Source: Dermatemys mawii (Eukaryota; Chordata; Testudines; Dermatemydidae). Taken from it: a DNA stretch of 64,000 bases. Where the stretch lies: NCBI GenBank assembly GCA_007922305.1, contig ML677334.1:15215360-15279359 (forward strand), written 5' to 3'. The notes beneath the pieces are model-generated. The model ran no database searches. It saw only the letters and a list, made by a program, of their open reading frames with translations, and had not been told where the DNA came from. Both the position numbers and the translations under genes were made by a program. Shown piece after piece: positions 9,780 to 21,982 of this stretch (within the stretch, counting starts at the first letter, position 1; each line of letters starts with the position of its first letter).

Positions 9780-12180
9780 TGTAGATAGTAGAGTTTTAAT
9801 CATAAATTGTAAACCTAGGTCTTTTCATGTGTTTATGGTTGCTTTACATGATAATATTTCACCTGTCCTCTTTATGTAACACTTTAAAAATCAGCAAAAG
9901 GGTTATATAAATAAAATGTATTATGAAACAAAAGGCAAAAAAAAAATTATGTACATAGTTTAGTCCTATTCAGTGTCTACTCGGCGCTTCTTGGCTTGTC
10001 TCTTGTATTCATTAAATGGAGCATCTCTTGTCACTGTCCAGCAATAGTCTGCAAGCACTGATGGGCTCCATTTGCCCTGATAGCATTTCTCCATTGTTGC
10101 AATGTCCTGGTGAAATTGCTCACCATGCTCATCGCTCAGTGCTCCGCAGTTCAGTGGAAAAAAATCTAGATGAGAGTGCAAAAAATGTACCTTTAGTGAC
10201 ATGTTGCAATCAAGGCTTTTGTATGCCTTGAGGAGGTTTTCCACCAACAACCTGTAGTTGTCTGCCTTGTTGTTTCTGAGAAAATGTGTTGCCACTGACT
10301 GGAAGGCTTTCCATGCCATCTTTTCCTTGCCACGCAGTGCATGGTCAAATGCATCATCTCGAAGAAGTTCACGAATCTGAGGACCAACAAAGACACCTTC
10401 CTTTATCTTAGCTTCACTTAACCTTGGAAATTTTCCACGGAGGTACTTGAAAGCTGCTTGTGTTTTGTCAGTGGCCTTGACAAAGTTCTTCATCAGACCC
10501 AGCTTGATGTGTAAGGGTGGTAACAAAATCCTCCTTGATTCAACAAGTGGTGGATGCTGAACACTTTTCTTCCCAGGCTCCAATGACTGTCGGAGTGGCC
10601 AATCTTTCATGAGGTAGTGTGAATCTCTTGCACGGCTATCCCATTCGCAGAGAAAACAGCAGTACTTTGTGTATCCAGTCTGCAGACCAAGCAAGAGAGC
10701 AACAACCTTCAAATCGCCACAAAGCTGCCACTGATGTTGGTCATAGTTTATGCACCTCAAAAGTTGTTTCATGTTGTCATAGGTTTCCTTCACGTGGACT
10801 GCATGACCAACTGGAATTGATGGCAAAACATTGCCATTATGCAGCAAAACAGCTTTAAGACTCATCTTCGATGAATCAAATGAAGAGTCTCCACTCATGT
10901 GGATCGTGAACGATGTTGAGGGCTGCCATCACACCATCGATGTTGTTGCAGGCTACAAGATCACCTTCCATGAAGAAGAATGGGACAAGATCCTTTTGAT
11001 GGTCACGGAACATGGAAACCCTAACATCACCTGCCAGGAGATTCCACTGCTGTAGTCTGGAGCCCAACAGCTCTGCCTTATTCTTGGGTAGTTCCAAATC
11101 CCTGACAAGGTCATTCAGTTCAGCTTGTGTTATGAGGTGTGGTTCAGAGGAGGAGGATGGGAGAAAATGTGGGTCCTGTGACACTGATGGTTCAGGACCA
11201 GAAGTTTCATCCTCTTCCTCTTCCTCGTCTGACTCAAGTGAGAATGATTCTGGTGCATCAGGAACCGGCAGTCTTTCTCCATGGGGTGTTGGGCGTATAG
11301 CTGATGGAATGTTTGGATAATGCACAGTCCACTTTTTCTTCTTTGACACACCTTTCCCAACTGGAGGCACCATGTAGAAGTAACAATTGCTGGTATGATC
11401 TGTTGGCTCTCTCCAAATCATTGGCACTGCAAAAGGCATAGATTTCCTTTTCCTGTTCAACCACTGGTGAAGATTTGTTGCACAAGTGTTGCAACATATG
11501 TGTGGGGCCCACCTCTTGTCCTGATCTCCAATTTTGCAGCCAAAATAAAGGTGATAGGCTTTCTTAACCAGAGTGGTTAAACTGCGCTTTTGTGATGCAA
11601 AAGTCACTTCACCACAAACATAGCAGAAGTTATCTGCACTGTTCACACAAGTACGAGGCATCTTTGCTCACTTTGGCTAAACAGAAATGTGTCCCTTTGC
11701 AAAATCTAACACTGACAAATAAGAGTGCACGACACTGTATGATTTCTAGAGCTGATATAGGGCAATTTGTTCAGCAGAGTGATGTAAGCTTCGTTATGAT
11801 TGCATCATCCATGACTGCTAGGAATAACATGATGCAATTCATATCATGTATGACACAATACCAGCTTCAGATTGCATCATTCATGGTTTTGCCTAAAAAG
11901 CAAGTACTGTCCAAACCCAGTCATAGATTTATTCATAGATCCAGTCAAAGATGTACTTTAGTCATTTCTGGTTTAAACTGAGATCCTTTCCCTTTATAAC
12001 TCACTTATCCTCTGCCATTCCCATGTCAAGGGTCATATATACTGACCCAATAGCATATCTTGAAAACCAGAGCCACGCAACAATTTTAAGCATCATTTTT
12101 GTTCTCAGTGACCCAGAATTAGTAAAGTTTGACTACATTTATTTCAGAAGCATTTTGGCTGTAGAGCAGTGTTACCTATG
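9780..12180 (-). mobile_element. Multi-copy element carrying a cysteine-cluster protein gene
   Basis: The intronless gene at 9966-11661 sits in a block whose flanks also look familiar from repeated copies in turtle genomes: a long AT-rich 3' side from about 9780, and a 5' leader to about 12180 with repeated TGCATCAT motifs. I did not find terminal inverted repeats or a target duplication, so the mechanism and exact ends are unknown. I treat it as a transposon-like unit because of its single-exon form and my recollection that near-identical proteins occur in many copies in turtles, fish and invertebrates under 'uncharacterized protein' names. Confidence 0.45.
9966..11661 (-). pseudogene. Cysteine-cluster transposon-like protein, one frameshift
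   Basis: Two minus-strand frames join into one protein of about 564 residues. The N-terminal part (11661 to about 10879) opens MPRTCVNSADNFCYVCG and has a putative zinc cluster: C13xxC16, C42, C57xxC60 and H65. An acidic stretch follows at about residues 143-155 (ESDEEEEEDE). The C-terminal part (10878 to 9966) contains CCFLCEW, LLPPLHIKLGL and SDEHGEQFHQD, then a basic end, KRQAKKRRVD. The frames part within the AAA run at plus-strand 10878-10880: removing one base restores LFI-DSSKM. That makes a one-base insertion the only visible lesion, so the copy is fairly recent. The acidic and histidine residues of the C-terminal half could form a nuclease centre, but I cannot assign a superfamily. 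No known host gene resembles it. Confidence 0.65.
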
Positions 12181-12792
12181 AAAGACTGAGTTCAAGGTGT
12201 GCACAGACATGTAGTGGCCTATGTCTAAAATCCAAGTGAGAGATAAAGAGCTGTATGCAGCCAGCCCTGTCTACCCCACCAAGAGGGTATGACTGATAAT
12301 CTATAGTCAACTAGGTCTCCATCATCCTGTGGTGTTATTAAGTATGAATGGCATTCTGAATTAGATCTTCTCACTCATAAACTGAATGCTAGATATGCCC
12401 CATTGAATCTTCAGCCAAACTCATAGACTGAACAGCTGAATTTGCATTTCATCTCATATTAAACAGGATTTCTCTTGCAACATCACGAGCATTGTAAAAC
12501 TAATCTGTCTCTTGACAGTCTAATTCAGGGCTCATGGAATACTGTACAAAATATATTCACTAATGTCAATTAGCAATACTGGCTGTAATTTACGAGTCAG
12601 TATTTGTCCCTTCCATGGCAGTAGAAAGCTCTGGCCTGGTGCAGATGATTTTTATTTACAAAGTGAAATATAGATTTTAAGCATATGTGTGAATGCTTTG
12701 ATCATTGAGCCCCTAAAAGTGTAAAAGTGGGTCCATGACAATAGTATAATCTCCATCTCCCCGACATCTATCCCACCTCCAAATAGTAATAT
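12181..12792. other. Unassigned DNA
   Basis: No gene, clear repeat or RNA is recognised between the cysteine-cluster element and the MIR. Confidence 0.4.
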
Positions 12793-12995
12793 AATAATAC
12801 TACCTAGCTTTTGCATAACACTTTTCCTCAGTAGCTCTCAAAGCACTTAATAAATTATTAATCCCACTTTACAGCTGGAGAAACTGAGACTCAAAGCACT
12901 GAAGTGACTTGCCCAAGGTCACCCAATAGGCTAGTGCCATAACTGAGAATAGAAACCAGGTCTCCTGAGTCCCAGGCCAGTGAGGTCTCACTTGA
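12793..12995 (-). repeat. MIR / CORE-SINE, minus strand
   Basis: The core GACTTGCCCAAGGTCACCC near 12906 is the reverse complement of the classic MIR core GTGACCTTGGGCAAGT. CTGGAGAAACTGAGACTC upstream matches the antisense CTCAGTTTCC region. The tRNA-like head lies to the right. Confidence 0.85.
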
Positions 12996-13191
12996 AGAAT
13001 CAAAATGTTCTCTGTTCTATCAGAAATCCTGAGTTGATCCAAAAGAAGCATCAGCTACAGGAAAACTGAACAGATCAGCTTCGATGACCCTTTTGTCACA
13101 TCAGGGAAAAAGCTAGTCAACCCAGCAAGACTCCCTTTCCAATGGCTGCAGGGTAATGTGTACAACAGCCACAATATCATCTTCACCCCTC

Positions 13192-14314
13192 TGTAGGAAA
13201 CCCAGACAGGACTCTGGCAGTCCCTGGGCCTTAATGAACACTTATAAATGCATAGCTGAAAACCAGACTGGTTTACCAGTGTGTTAGCATTGTTAGAGTA
13301 GATATTAGAGTTATAAGAATGTGTTTAGACTTTATGGAATGCTTGTAGGATGCTGCATGTTTTAATTCTGTTTATAATATCTATACCTCATGTTGTAAAG
13401 AAATATTTAAAAGTTTTCTCTGTAACTATAAAAGTGCTTGCTAAGACTGTAAGTTCCCCACAGTTACGGGAGAAGCATTACCGAGTCTAAAAATGCTAGT
13501 CCTCCCCAAGGAAAGGTTTACAGACATCAGACATCAGAGGGGTAGCCGTGTTAGTCTGGATCTGCAAAAGCGACAAAGAGTCTTGTAGCACCTTATAGAC
13601 TAACAGATTTTAGACATCAGATAGGCCATTGTGGTCAAATGCTTCATTGATTGCTACCCTCTCCCCCGCAAAGGGTAAGTGCACAAGCCTGCATTCCATC
13701 ACACTTTGAATACAGGGGGAAGAGAATAAAAATGCCCATTAAAGAGAAATTAGTATCTTTATGTTATCTGGACTCTGAGGGGGAAAGATTCCTAAACATA
13801 AGCAAGATATGTCGAAGTTGCATGGCTTGGATTAGCCCAAAAGTACATAAAAGCTTGCTTCTTATAGAAGCTTCTATTACTTTCTGAATTTAAGATTGTA
13901 CCTGATCTGTGTGTGCATATTGAACTTTGTATTTAACATTGTAAATAATTCCCCCCAGTGAATAGTTAGTTTATTATATGATTGGCTACAAGTGTTGATT
14001 TTGGTTTGAAAAAGTACAGTTGACCTGGGGGTAAGTAACTGGTCTTTTGGGATGGGAGTAACCTGAATATTGATGTGACTTTTGATGTAAGTAACCATAT
14101 ATCTCGAAGTCAAGCTTGATTGTGTGGCAAGATAAATTGGAGGGCCCCAGGGGTCTGTCTGTGATTCTATGGTAAGATTGTTATGGTGCTGTAGGAGTTC
14201 ACACTTGCTACTGAGTTGGTGAATCAAATTATAGAACATATAATCAGTTTGAGATTTTTGCTTTGCTTCTTGACAGTCTGCTCATGGTCAGGAGCAACTC
14301 CTGTCATCATGACA
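13192..14314 (+). mobile_element. LTR-like repeat with an inserted SINE
   Basis: The segment from TGTAGGAAACCCAG to about GTCATCATGACA has the organisation of a dispersed LTR-like repeat I associate with turtles, including TGACCTGGGGGTAAGTAACT near 14021. No coding frame is plausible; the 120-codon minus frame at 13877-14239 has no motif. A short SINE is inserted at 13532-13611. No matching target duplication was found at the proposed ends. Confidence 0.35.
13532..13611 (+). repeat. Truncated turtle SINE-like retroposon
   Basis: It has the same head as the copy at 3.6 kb (AGAGGGGTAGCCGTGTTAG) but ends after about 80 bp at TAGACTAACAGATTT. The 10-bp duplication AGACATCAGA flanks it at 13522-13531 and 13612-13621. 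Confidence 0.75.
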
Positions 14315-17300
14315 GTATGCATTAGCCAGAATATATCTCACCCTATTGTAGTAATCCCATACACGACAGAAATTAGAGCTTGATGAAAAGGGGGAAGAAA
14401 GATTGATGAAAATGTCTTGTTTTGTTTTTTATGAAATTTTATCAATTTTTCGTCAATATTTTACTTTTATCATTTTCATTTTTGAAATATTTAAATGATT
14501 TTTGTCATCTTAGTCATCTGGTGGGTTTTTTTGTTGTTCTAAATTTTTAAAAAAACACATTAGAAAATTTACTATTTTGGAAACAGTGAATGAAAAACAA
14601 TACACATTCTGATAACATTTTTTTTAAAAAAAAATTATTTGGAAAAGAGATGTGCATAATGTGCAGTTTTAGTTAAAAAATATTTGAAAAATGTTTGCTG
14701 GCTCTAATGGACACAAACACACAGATCTAGCATCACAAAAGGTCTAATGTATGTGATATCAGATGCAAATATGCAGCTGAAGCACCTCCATAACACTCCT
14801 TTGTCTCAAGCTAAGCAGAAACTAGGTCTATAGACAGTGTCATGCCGGCTCATCCAGTCAAGTCTTAGCTATATATGCAAAGTCAGCTCATAACGAGCTA
14901 TTGATGACACTATCTTTATTAGCCAACAATCTTGCGTTAAACATCAAGACACAAAGAACCAAATCCTTTGTCAGACACCTTATGTTTGAGACTTGTTACA
15001 AAATGCCACCAGTGGAACTAAGACTGAACATAGCCTTGATTTTTCAACTTTTTCATTTAAGTTGCCATAATTGCCTATCCTAACTCTCTACCACAGGTAT
15101 AACAGAGGAAAGAAATAGTTTGAGAACAATCCATAGGATTACTTACGTTTGAAAAAAATTTTGAATAACAAACAAGTTCAGAAAAATCAAAGTCTCTTCA
15201 TGGATAATTTATGGGAAAAAGAAGGTTTCACTGGTAGAACTAATTATTTGCTGTGAATAGTCCTCCCATCTTCAATTTAAACCCAAATCTGATTCACTGT
15301 GAACAATCCAGCCCTTTGTAAATTCTATTTCAGAATTTGAGAAAAAAGAAAATGTAAAGGCACAAGAAGTACCATCCCCACGACTCTGTCTATCCAAATC
15401 CAATTATCCTCTGGTAACAAGGTACCAACACCTCCTGTTTAAATTTCAAAATGCCAGGAGACCATACTTTTGCAATCTGTGGTAATACTGAAAATCTTAC
15501 ATTTTCACATAAACATCAGGAATTATTGGGGGAAAAAATATAATGAGAACATCCAGTATGACACAATAGGTGGCATGTATTGAAAAACTAGTGTCTTATT
15601 TCAGAAAATGTTGCAGTGCCAAAATTTTAAGTGAAAATGAAAAGCTAATAAACAGAGAAAACACATATAAAATACAGCATGGCTTTTTTGTCATCTTGAT
15701 GAGTTGAAATCATTATAGGATGCAATTAAATAACTATAAATTAGTTCTTTTCAAATAATGGTTCTTCTGTTAGTCAGGAGTAAATTGACTTAGTTATTGT
15801 CCATAGATTGCCAACATACTGATTTAACATGTATGTGTGTATGTGCACATCTGCTATATTGCAAGTATCACAGGGCATTGAAAGAATTGAAAATTAGCAC
15901 TATTCCAAATTGTTTACCTAATAAAACAGTGATCAGTATTATTGTTGACAAGATATACAGCAAACCAGTAGCCAAGAGACATATGTTTTCTGCTCTGGAT
16001 TATTTTAAAAATTAATGAGGTTAACAGTCTAGATGAGAACCAGTTCTGCCTTCACAGATGCCATACCATATTAGCACAAAGAAGCAGATGTAAGTTCCTT
16101 AGCTAATATCATTAGATTTCTTCAGATAACATCATTAGACTGCTTCCCCATACATGTTTGTGTGTATAAGATTCATCCAGCAATACTAAGTCAGTAGTTT
16201 AGGTAGGCAATAATGTATGTGGGCGAAAGAACAGCTGTAAAACATGAGCAATATTTAATGATCTATGCAGAATGAATTGGTAGTTGCTGGTGACCACCAT
16301 CACCATGGAACTAACTGAAATACAGCCTCATTGACAGACTCAGGATCACTAGATAAGCTACATGTTGAATGAGCAATTTGGGCATGAATGTTGAATTATC
16401 TCAACATCTCAAGCTGGGTCCCCTCATGGCAGTGTGGGAAAGCTTAAATATCCTGTCCATGTGTCTGCTCTGAAGACAGAAGTTTTCAGTCACCAGATCT
16501 GTCAGTCACACACTTCTAAGGCCCAGTCCTGTTACCCATATTCATATGAGTATTCCTTTCTCACACAATGGAGTCAATTGAACAACTCAACCGAGCTGCT
16601 TAGTAGATATGGGGCTGGTAGAATCCCCTATTAATAATGTTGCCCATCATTTTCCATTATAAGACTGTGATTTCAGTTATTTACAGCGTGGGCAGGCTTA
16701 ACTGTTTGGGTGAATTTTCTATTCTGAATATATGCATCAGGCTGATTAATGTGGAAAATTTCATCCAAACGATTCCCTCATTTTGGTGAATGAGTATGGT
16801 GGAAGGAAGCATTGTTTTGCCTATGTTAAAAATTTCTGCTGATCTTCTATTTTAAAAGCTGTAGTGCCCTTCTATTTTGCCCCATGGACTGAAAATTTGA
16901 TAGGAGGGTGCTTGTTGTATCAGGGATGTGTCTTTTTATGGAAAAAATAGTATGTAATTAAAGAATTTATAGTGGTGCATACAAATAGGGGGGATAACTG
17001 AAAGTTTCATAGTCCATCTGAATTCTGGCATTTCCTAACTTTTGAGTGTTTGACTTTGAAACCTTAATTATGTTATTTAAAAGTGTGTTTTAGTGTTATA
17101 TGACTAAGGCTTTATAGGATTGGCCTCTAAATATGAAATTCACCTTGGTGCAAAAGGCTAGTAGGAAGCTTATACACACTGTGAAGAACAAGGTAAAATA
17201 AATTGGGATTGCAAAGTGGCACATTGCAGAGGAGATTGTGTGTATTTTAAAATAAAAATAATCAAAAATTATATCCAAGAAAAGAGTCTTTTAGCTATCG

Positions 17301-17948
17301 ATAAATATACATTAATATGTCTCTTTATCACCCTGACCCTTATGTACTGTACAGTGCTGAGCTCACTGTCAGCACAAAACAAATAATTATTAATAGTAAA
17401 TTATCCATCTGTAATGCTAAATGTTGGAGTCCCCTTAAATGGAGGATAGACGGGGGAACATTCCTTTACTGCTGCAGCAAAGTACAAGATTCCCTACCTA
17501 CATCAGTATTAGTCACTGTAAAAGTAACCTTGATGTATAAGCCTCTTAGGTCCATCCCATTTCAGTCTCAGAACATATATCTTCATCACTTGATAATTAG
17601 GCTAGTCTTACCTTATCCAAAAAAGGAGGGTAGGGAAATGCAAAATGATGACAATGAAAGAGACAAAGACATTCCTTTAGCTACCATTACCAAATCAGTA
17701 AGAAATAGTATGAAAGGAGGAAAAGGGAAGAACAATAATGATCCTTTTAATCATGCAGTAGTACCTGGCAAATCATCATGCATAACCTGATCGTTGTGAT
17801 TGAAAGTGTGACTGCTTAGGAGTGAACTCCTTTAATACTAGCAGAAGCTGGAAGGTCATGCTATACTATTAAAAATATTTGCTACATTGGGCAGGGAGGG
17901 ATTGGGAAATTTAGATTTCCAGTTTAAGTCTGGATTTGACCTATGACT
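14315..17948. other. Very AT-rich DNA without recognised features
   Basis: I see long A/T runs around 14400-14700 and no convincing repeat family or gene. Short frames in this interval have no recognisable domain. Confidence 0.4.
17317..17790 (+). other. Unexplained 157-codon open frame
   Basis: This is the longest open frame in the window that I cannot assign to a transposon or pseudogene. The translation starts MSLYHPDPYVLYSAEL and has a basic, asparagine-rich C-terminus (KGGKGKNNND). I see no signal peptide, zinc cluster or known domain. There are no CpG-rich promoter or splice signals nearby, and its base use is like the flanks. Chance is the likelier explanation. Confidence 0.1.
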
Positions 17949-18075
17949 TCAGGGCTGGTCTACAGAATGCATTAGACTACACTAGAAGGGTATAAATTTG
18001 AGTGCATACCAGAGTGTTGCACACTAACTGGCCTGTGTGGACCCTGCTGGTGACGCACTAAAAGTTGCTAATATC
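17949..18075 (+). repeat. MITE fragment
   Basis: GGGCTGGTCTACA at the left and CCTGTGTGGACCCTGCTGG inside match a dispersed turtle DNA-transposon derivative with GGNCTGGTCTACAC ends. The right terminus is not found, so the copy is truncated. Confidence 0.5.
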
Positions 18076-19055
18076 TCCAGGTATATATGGTAAACAAATA
18101 CACAAATTAACAAAATAGAATTATATTGATTCACAAGAAAGAACTAAATTAGTAGCACTAAGTTTCTAGAATTTAACTTTACACTGAGACAAACCCCATA
18201 CACCCTCTTCAGTCTGATTTTATATGCCAGGTCTGTATGTAGATAGGATGTTTAGGAGGTGTTGTTGTTTGCCTCCATGGCACCATCACTCATTTTTCTT
18301 TCTTCAGACCTGCATTTTACCTCCCCGCTCATCCTCCTTCCAAGCTCTCCTTATGAAACCTGTCTTCTGCACAGCAACAAGAGGCAACGGGTGAAGGAGT
18401 TTGGTGTTACACAGTATCTTTCCACTGTCCTGAGGAGGTTACAGTATTTACTAGAAGTAAGAGAGCTCAAATCTGCATTATTTTTCCTGGGTATCCTCTC
18501 CATGCTCAGAGAAATTCCCTTCAAGGGAACTCTTACAAGGAAATATAGCCTAAGGATTGCCTTCTGGTAGCAGCGTTCCATTGGGCATGCAGTGTCCGGG
18601 ACAAAAAGACCACCAGAGCCAGTATGGAAATAGAGCCATCTTCAAGGAGGCCCCTATGCATCAATTGGTTCTGCTGATATCTACACTAATTTTAGAAGGT
18701 TGGCAGGTTTTGGGGACAAACAAACCCCACCCCATGTCCATTCAATGAGGGGACAAATACCATTCCCTCTCTCTCCCTTGCATGATTCAGGAAGACCCCT
18801 GAAAAAGAAATGTCAGTTTTCCAAACCAAAGCTCCCTGCCACAGCTATTTCCATGGGAGGGGATGTTTTCTGGGACTCAGATTCGGATCAGTCTTTACTC
18901 AAATCAAACTTCCATTACAACCAATGAGAGACTTTCCTGAGATAGGACTGAGTATAGTCCTCTGGACGTGGCACAATTAACTAGCCAGTTGCTCAGATGG
19001 ATGTTTTCATTAGTATAAATGAAGGCCAAAATTATCAAAAGGATTTGCTCATTTT
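18076..19055. other. Unassigned DNA
   Basis: Nothing recognised. Several overlapping short frames around 18259-18927 lack motifs and splice context. Confidence 0.4.
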
Positions 19056-19059
19056 GGGT

Positions 19060-19170
19060 GCCCAAATCTTTAAAATATATTTAGTGGATCATTTTCAGAG
19101 GTACTGGGCACTCACAGAGCCAACTGTGGATGTACAGTTTTGCTGAAAATCAGGCCCTAGGTTTCTGAGG
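19060..19170. repeat. Hairpin MITE-like repeat
   Basis: ATTTTCAGAGGTACTGGGCA near the left and GCTGAAAATCAGGCCC at the right are the two ends of a dispersed palindromic repeat. The same motif pair occurs at 44696-44790. Confidence 0.5.
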
Positions 19171-20721
19171 TTCAGCACCCCAAATTAATGAACACATGAA
19201 AATGTAAGGTAAATTGCTCATATTTATGTTACACAAGAGTGGATATGAGATTTTATATTATTGATTTAAATATGTAAAAGTGCCTAATTCTGGAATTAAA
19301 AATCTATTAGAATTCAACATTTTCCAGCACCCTATTTGCTTTTATAACCCTAGGGTCAAAACAGAAATGCATTAATTTTAAATGAAAAGGCAGGATAAAT
19401 ATATGGCATTCAAGAAATGTTCTGAAGCTTCTAAACAATAGACACTTTTGAGTTGGTTGTGAGTTCCCAATAGCTGAGTGACCATTGCACCAAATATAGC
19501 TTTTTGCTTCTTTTTTAAAAGAAATGAACTGATTGAGGTCATCATCAAAATGACAGGCTGATGGCTTCTTTGACTATCTCAGAGATAATCAGCAGTGATT
19601 CCTGATTACTGGAGATGTAAAGATTCAGATGGAGACCTTATAATTACAGAATAAAGAAGAAAGCAATCAATTTATAAGTGTCCAATCAGAGGGCTCCAAT
19701 AACATGGAACAGAATTGAATGTGTATAACATAGTGTGTGTGTGTTATCTTTAAAAAAACTCTTCAAGTTAGCTGAGATAAAGATAATGTTTATTTTATCA
19801 CTGAAGATGAGCAACCTTATATATGGACAGCAAGGGTCTGTGAGATACCTTAAAGTCAGTGGGAATTGAGAGCTCTCAGTACCTGTGAGGATTGGGCTCT
19901 TAAGGTTCTGTTCAGCTCATTCAAACAAAGCTGAGCCTGTAATAGTAACAAAGAGATAGAATGAATAAAAGAAACTGATTGAAAAAAAATCAGTTAACCA
20001 GCACATAGGACTCTTCAAAACAGTGTGCTTTTGGGAATATAATAGAGTACCACTACATTTACTGTAATGGAGTTAATATGGAAAGAAAAATTAAGGCCTG
20101 ATCCAAAGTCCACTGAAGTCAATGGGAGTCTTTCCATTGACTTGAGTGGGATTTGTATCAGATCCTAACTGCATTGTTGTCATGATTTCTGCTTCAATTA
20201 ATATTATTCATGTCATTTGCATCTATAAAAAAATCACTCCCTTGATCAATTTTATTTCACATCATGGAATAATGATTGTGAAGGCATAGCCAAGGGGTGA
20301 ATGATAATGTGGGTATATTACACAGTAAATAAGTAATTGCTTTAATCTTTAGGGAAAAAAATGACAATTGTTGCCTTGTCCTTTGTGATTAGTGGGATTC
20401 ATTTACAGTTTTCAGAGCTAATGAATTTTATAGCCAGAAGAATATGAAGAATAAAGTACATTTAAAAGTTATTGTCCTTTAATTAGGTGTGCATGATTTT
20501 TATTTTAAATAATTTTGTAAAAAGTGGGCGTGGAAAAGACAACACATAGGAGATAAATAAATAACTGCAAACTGTTCCTCAGAAGAATACATGAATTACA
20601 GGGATACTTTTCATAAGACAGATCCCGTGTTATGGGAGAGGAACACACATCACAAGTCATTGGGAAAATGTCCAGAGATGGCATAAAACTTACACTGTGT
20701 GCCCAGGTGTATGTTAGAGCA
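19171..20721. other. AT-rich DNA with one small palindrome
   Basis: At 20097-20170 the text GGCCTGATCCAAAGTCCACT...GGGATTTGTATCAGATCC encloses TGAAGTCAATGGGAGT and its mirror CCATTGACTTGAG, a hairpin repeat common in turtle and archosaur DNA. The rest shows no recognised element. Confidence 0.45.
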
Positions 20722-20985
20722 GCCAGAATGGAAGCAGCATGGGTTTTGTGTATAGGGCGTTGGGTTGGGAATCAGGACTACTGGGTGCTAGTCCCAGTTC
20801 TGCTGCTTCTGCTTTACCATACAGATGTGGAAAAGTCATTTAAATTCTGTGCTTCTGTTTCCCCTACTACTCTTTCTTTTTGTATCTATTTATATTGTTA
20901 TCTGTGTGTCACAGGGACTGAGTGTATAATTGTTAGCACAACAGGGTTCCCATCTGAGTTGAGTGCCTCTAGGCACTACTGAAAT
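20722..20985 (+). repeat. MIR / CORE-SINE, plus strand
   Basis: A tRNA-like head (GGGCGTTGGGTTGGGAATCA, then GGTGCTAGTCCCAGTTCTGC) is followed by GAAAAGTCATTTAAATTCTG and CTTCTGTTTCCCC in the order of the MIR core. It ends with GCCTCTAGGCACTACTG and A-rich sequence, as expected for the 3' end. Confidence 0.75.
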
Positions 20986-21436
20986 ATAAATAATGATGAT
21001 ATTATACCTACTGCTATGACCCAAGTGTCTGAGATCACAGCTGGCAATTGATGCAGCTTAGGAGTATCACAGCCAGGCTTCCTTTAGTCTGATGATGCTC
21101 CCTACATTGACAGCAAAGTGGATGGCAGAGGAGATTCCATGTCACTGCTTCACTGCATGGTTGATGGTGGAAAAACTCCATGAGACACAAAATAACAAAA
21201 TGAGGGATTTTTGATAGTAGTAAAAAATGTTAAATGCTCAAAAATGTTGACAGAGGTACAAAAATGTGATGCAAAATTAAATAGCCAATTTATCTATCAA
21301 TAAAGAATATTGACCCATCTGCTAAACTGAGTGAGAAGGAAACACTGCAAATGAGTGGGGATGGGAAGGAGGAAGGGTTAGGAGGATCTGGTTAACTTCG
21401 GTGGAGGGTAACTGGAAGATAATAATTTCCAGTAAG
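20986..21436. other. Unassigned DNA
   Basis: No feature is recognised between the MIR and the SINE palindrome. Confidence 0.4.
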
Positions 21437-21450
21437 TTTAGAGGAATAGA

Positions 21451-21659
21451 ATCAGAGGGGTAGCCGTGTTAGTCTGGAATTGCAGAAGTGACAAAGAGTC
21501 CTGTGGCAGCTTAAAGACTAACTAAAGTATTAGAGCATAAGCTTTCGTGGGCTAATATCCACTTCGTCGGATACATCCAACGAAGTGGGTATTAGCCCAC
21601 GAAAGCTTATGCTCTAATACTTTAGTTAGTCTTTAAGCTGCCACAGGACTCTTTGTCAC
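21451..21659. repeat. Palindromic SINE dimer with 14-bp target duplication
   Basis: A full SINE-like copy (starting ATCAGAGGGGTAGCC) runs into an inverted copy of its own 3' part. The arms are about 21487-21567 and 21580-21660 with a 12-base loop (21568-21579). I find one mismatch in 81 bp (T against C at AATATCC/AATACCC). Both arms share GGCAGCTTAAAG where other copies read differently, so they came from one molecule. TTTAGAGGAATAGA flanks the composite at 21437-21450 and 21660-21673. Confidence 0.85.
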
Positions 21660-21982
21660 TTTAGAGGAATAGACAACCATTTCTGGATGTGTCCAAACAG
21701 ATTACCCATTATCAATATTTTTCTCTATGTGTTCTCTTCACATGTCTAGGAATCCCAAGGTACATTCACAGAGCAGCAATAGACTCCACAAGTGGCTTAT
21801 TAATAGGAACACCAAGAAAAGTCTGCAGGAAATGCTACTGTATTTTTGAATTTGCCTATACATCTATGAATCTTATTAGCAGCACACTCTACAAAGATTA
21901 GAGACAAATACTATAGTATTTTATAAACACATAAGATATCTGCATGTTAACACATCAAACACAACAGGCAATATGTTGTAAA

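Noticed and set aside
11012..11320. Serine-rich 102-codon plus frame
   Set aside because: It is the mirror of the acidic stretch of the cysteine-cluster protein on the other strand.
9780..12180. Terminal inverted repeats for the cysteine-cluster element
   Set aside because: I compared the AT-rich left flank with the reverse complement of the right flank and found no convincing pair.
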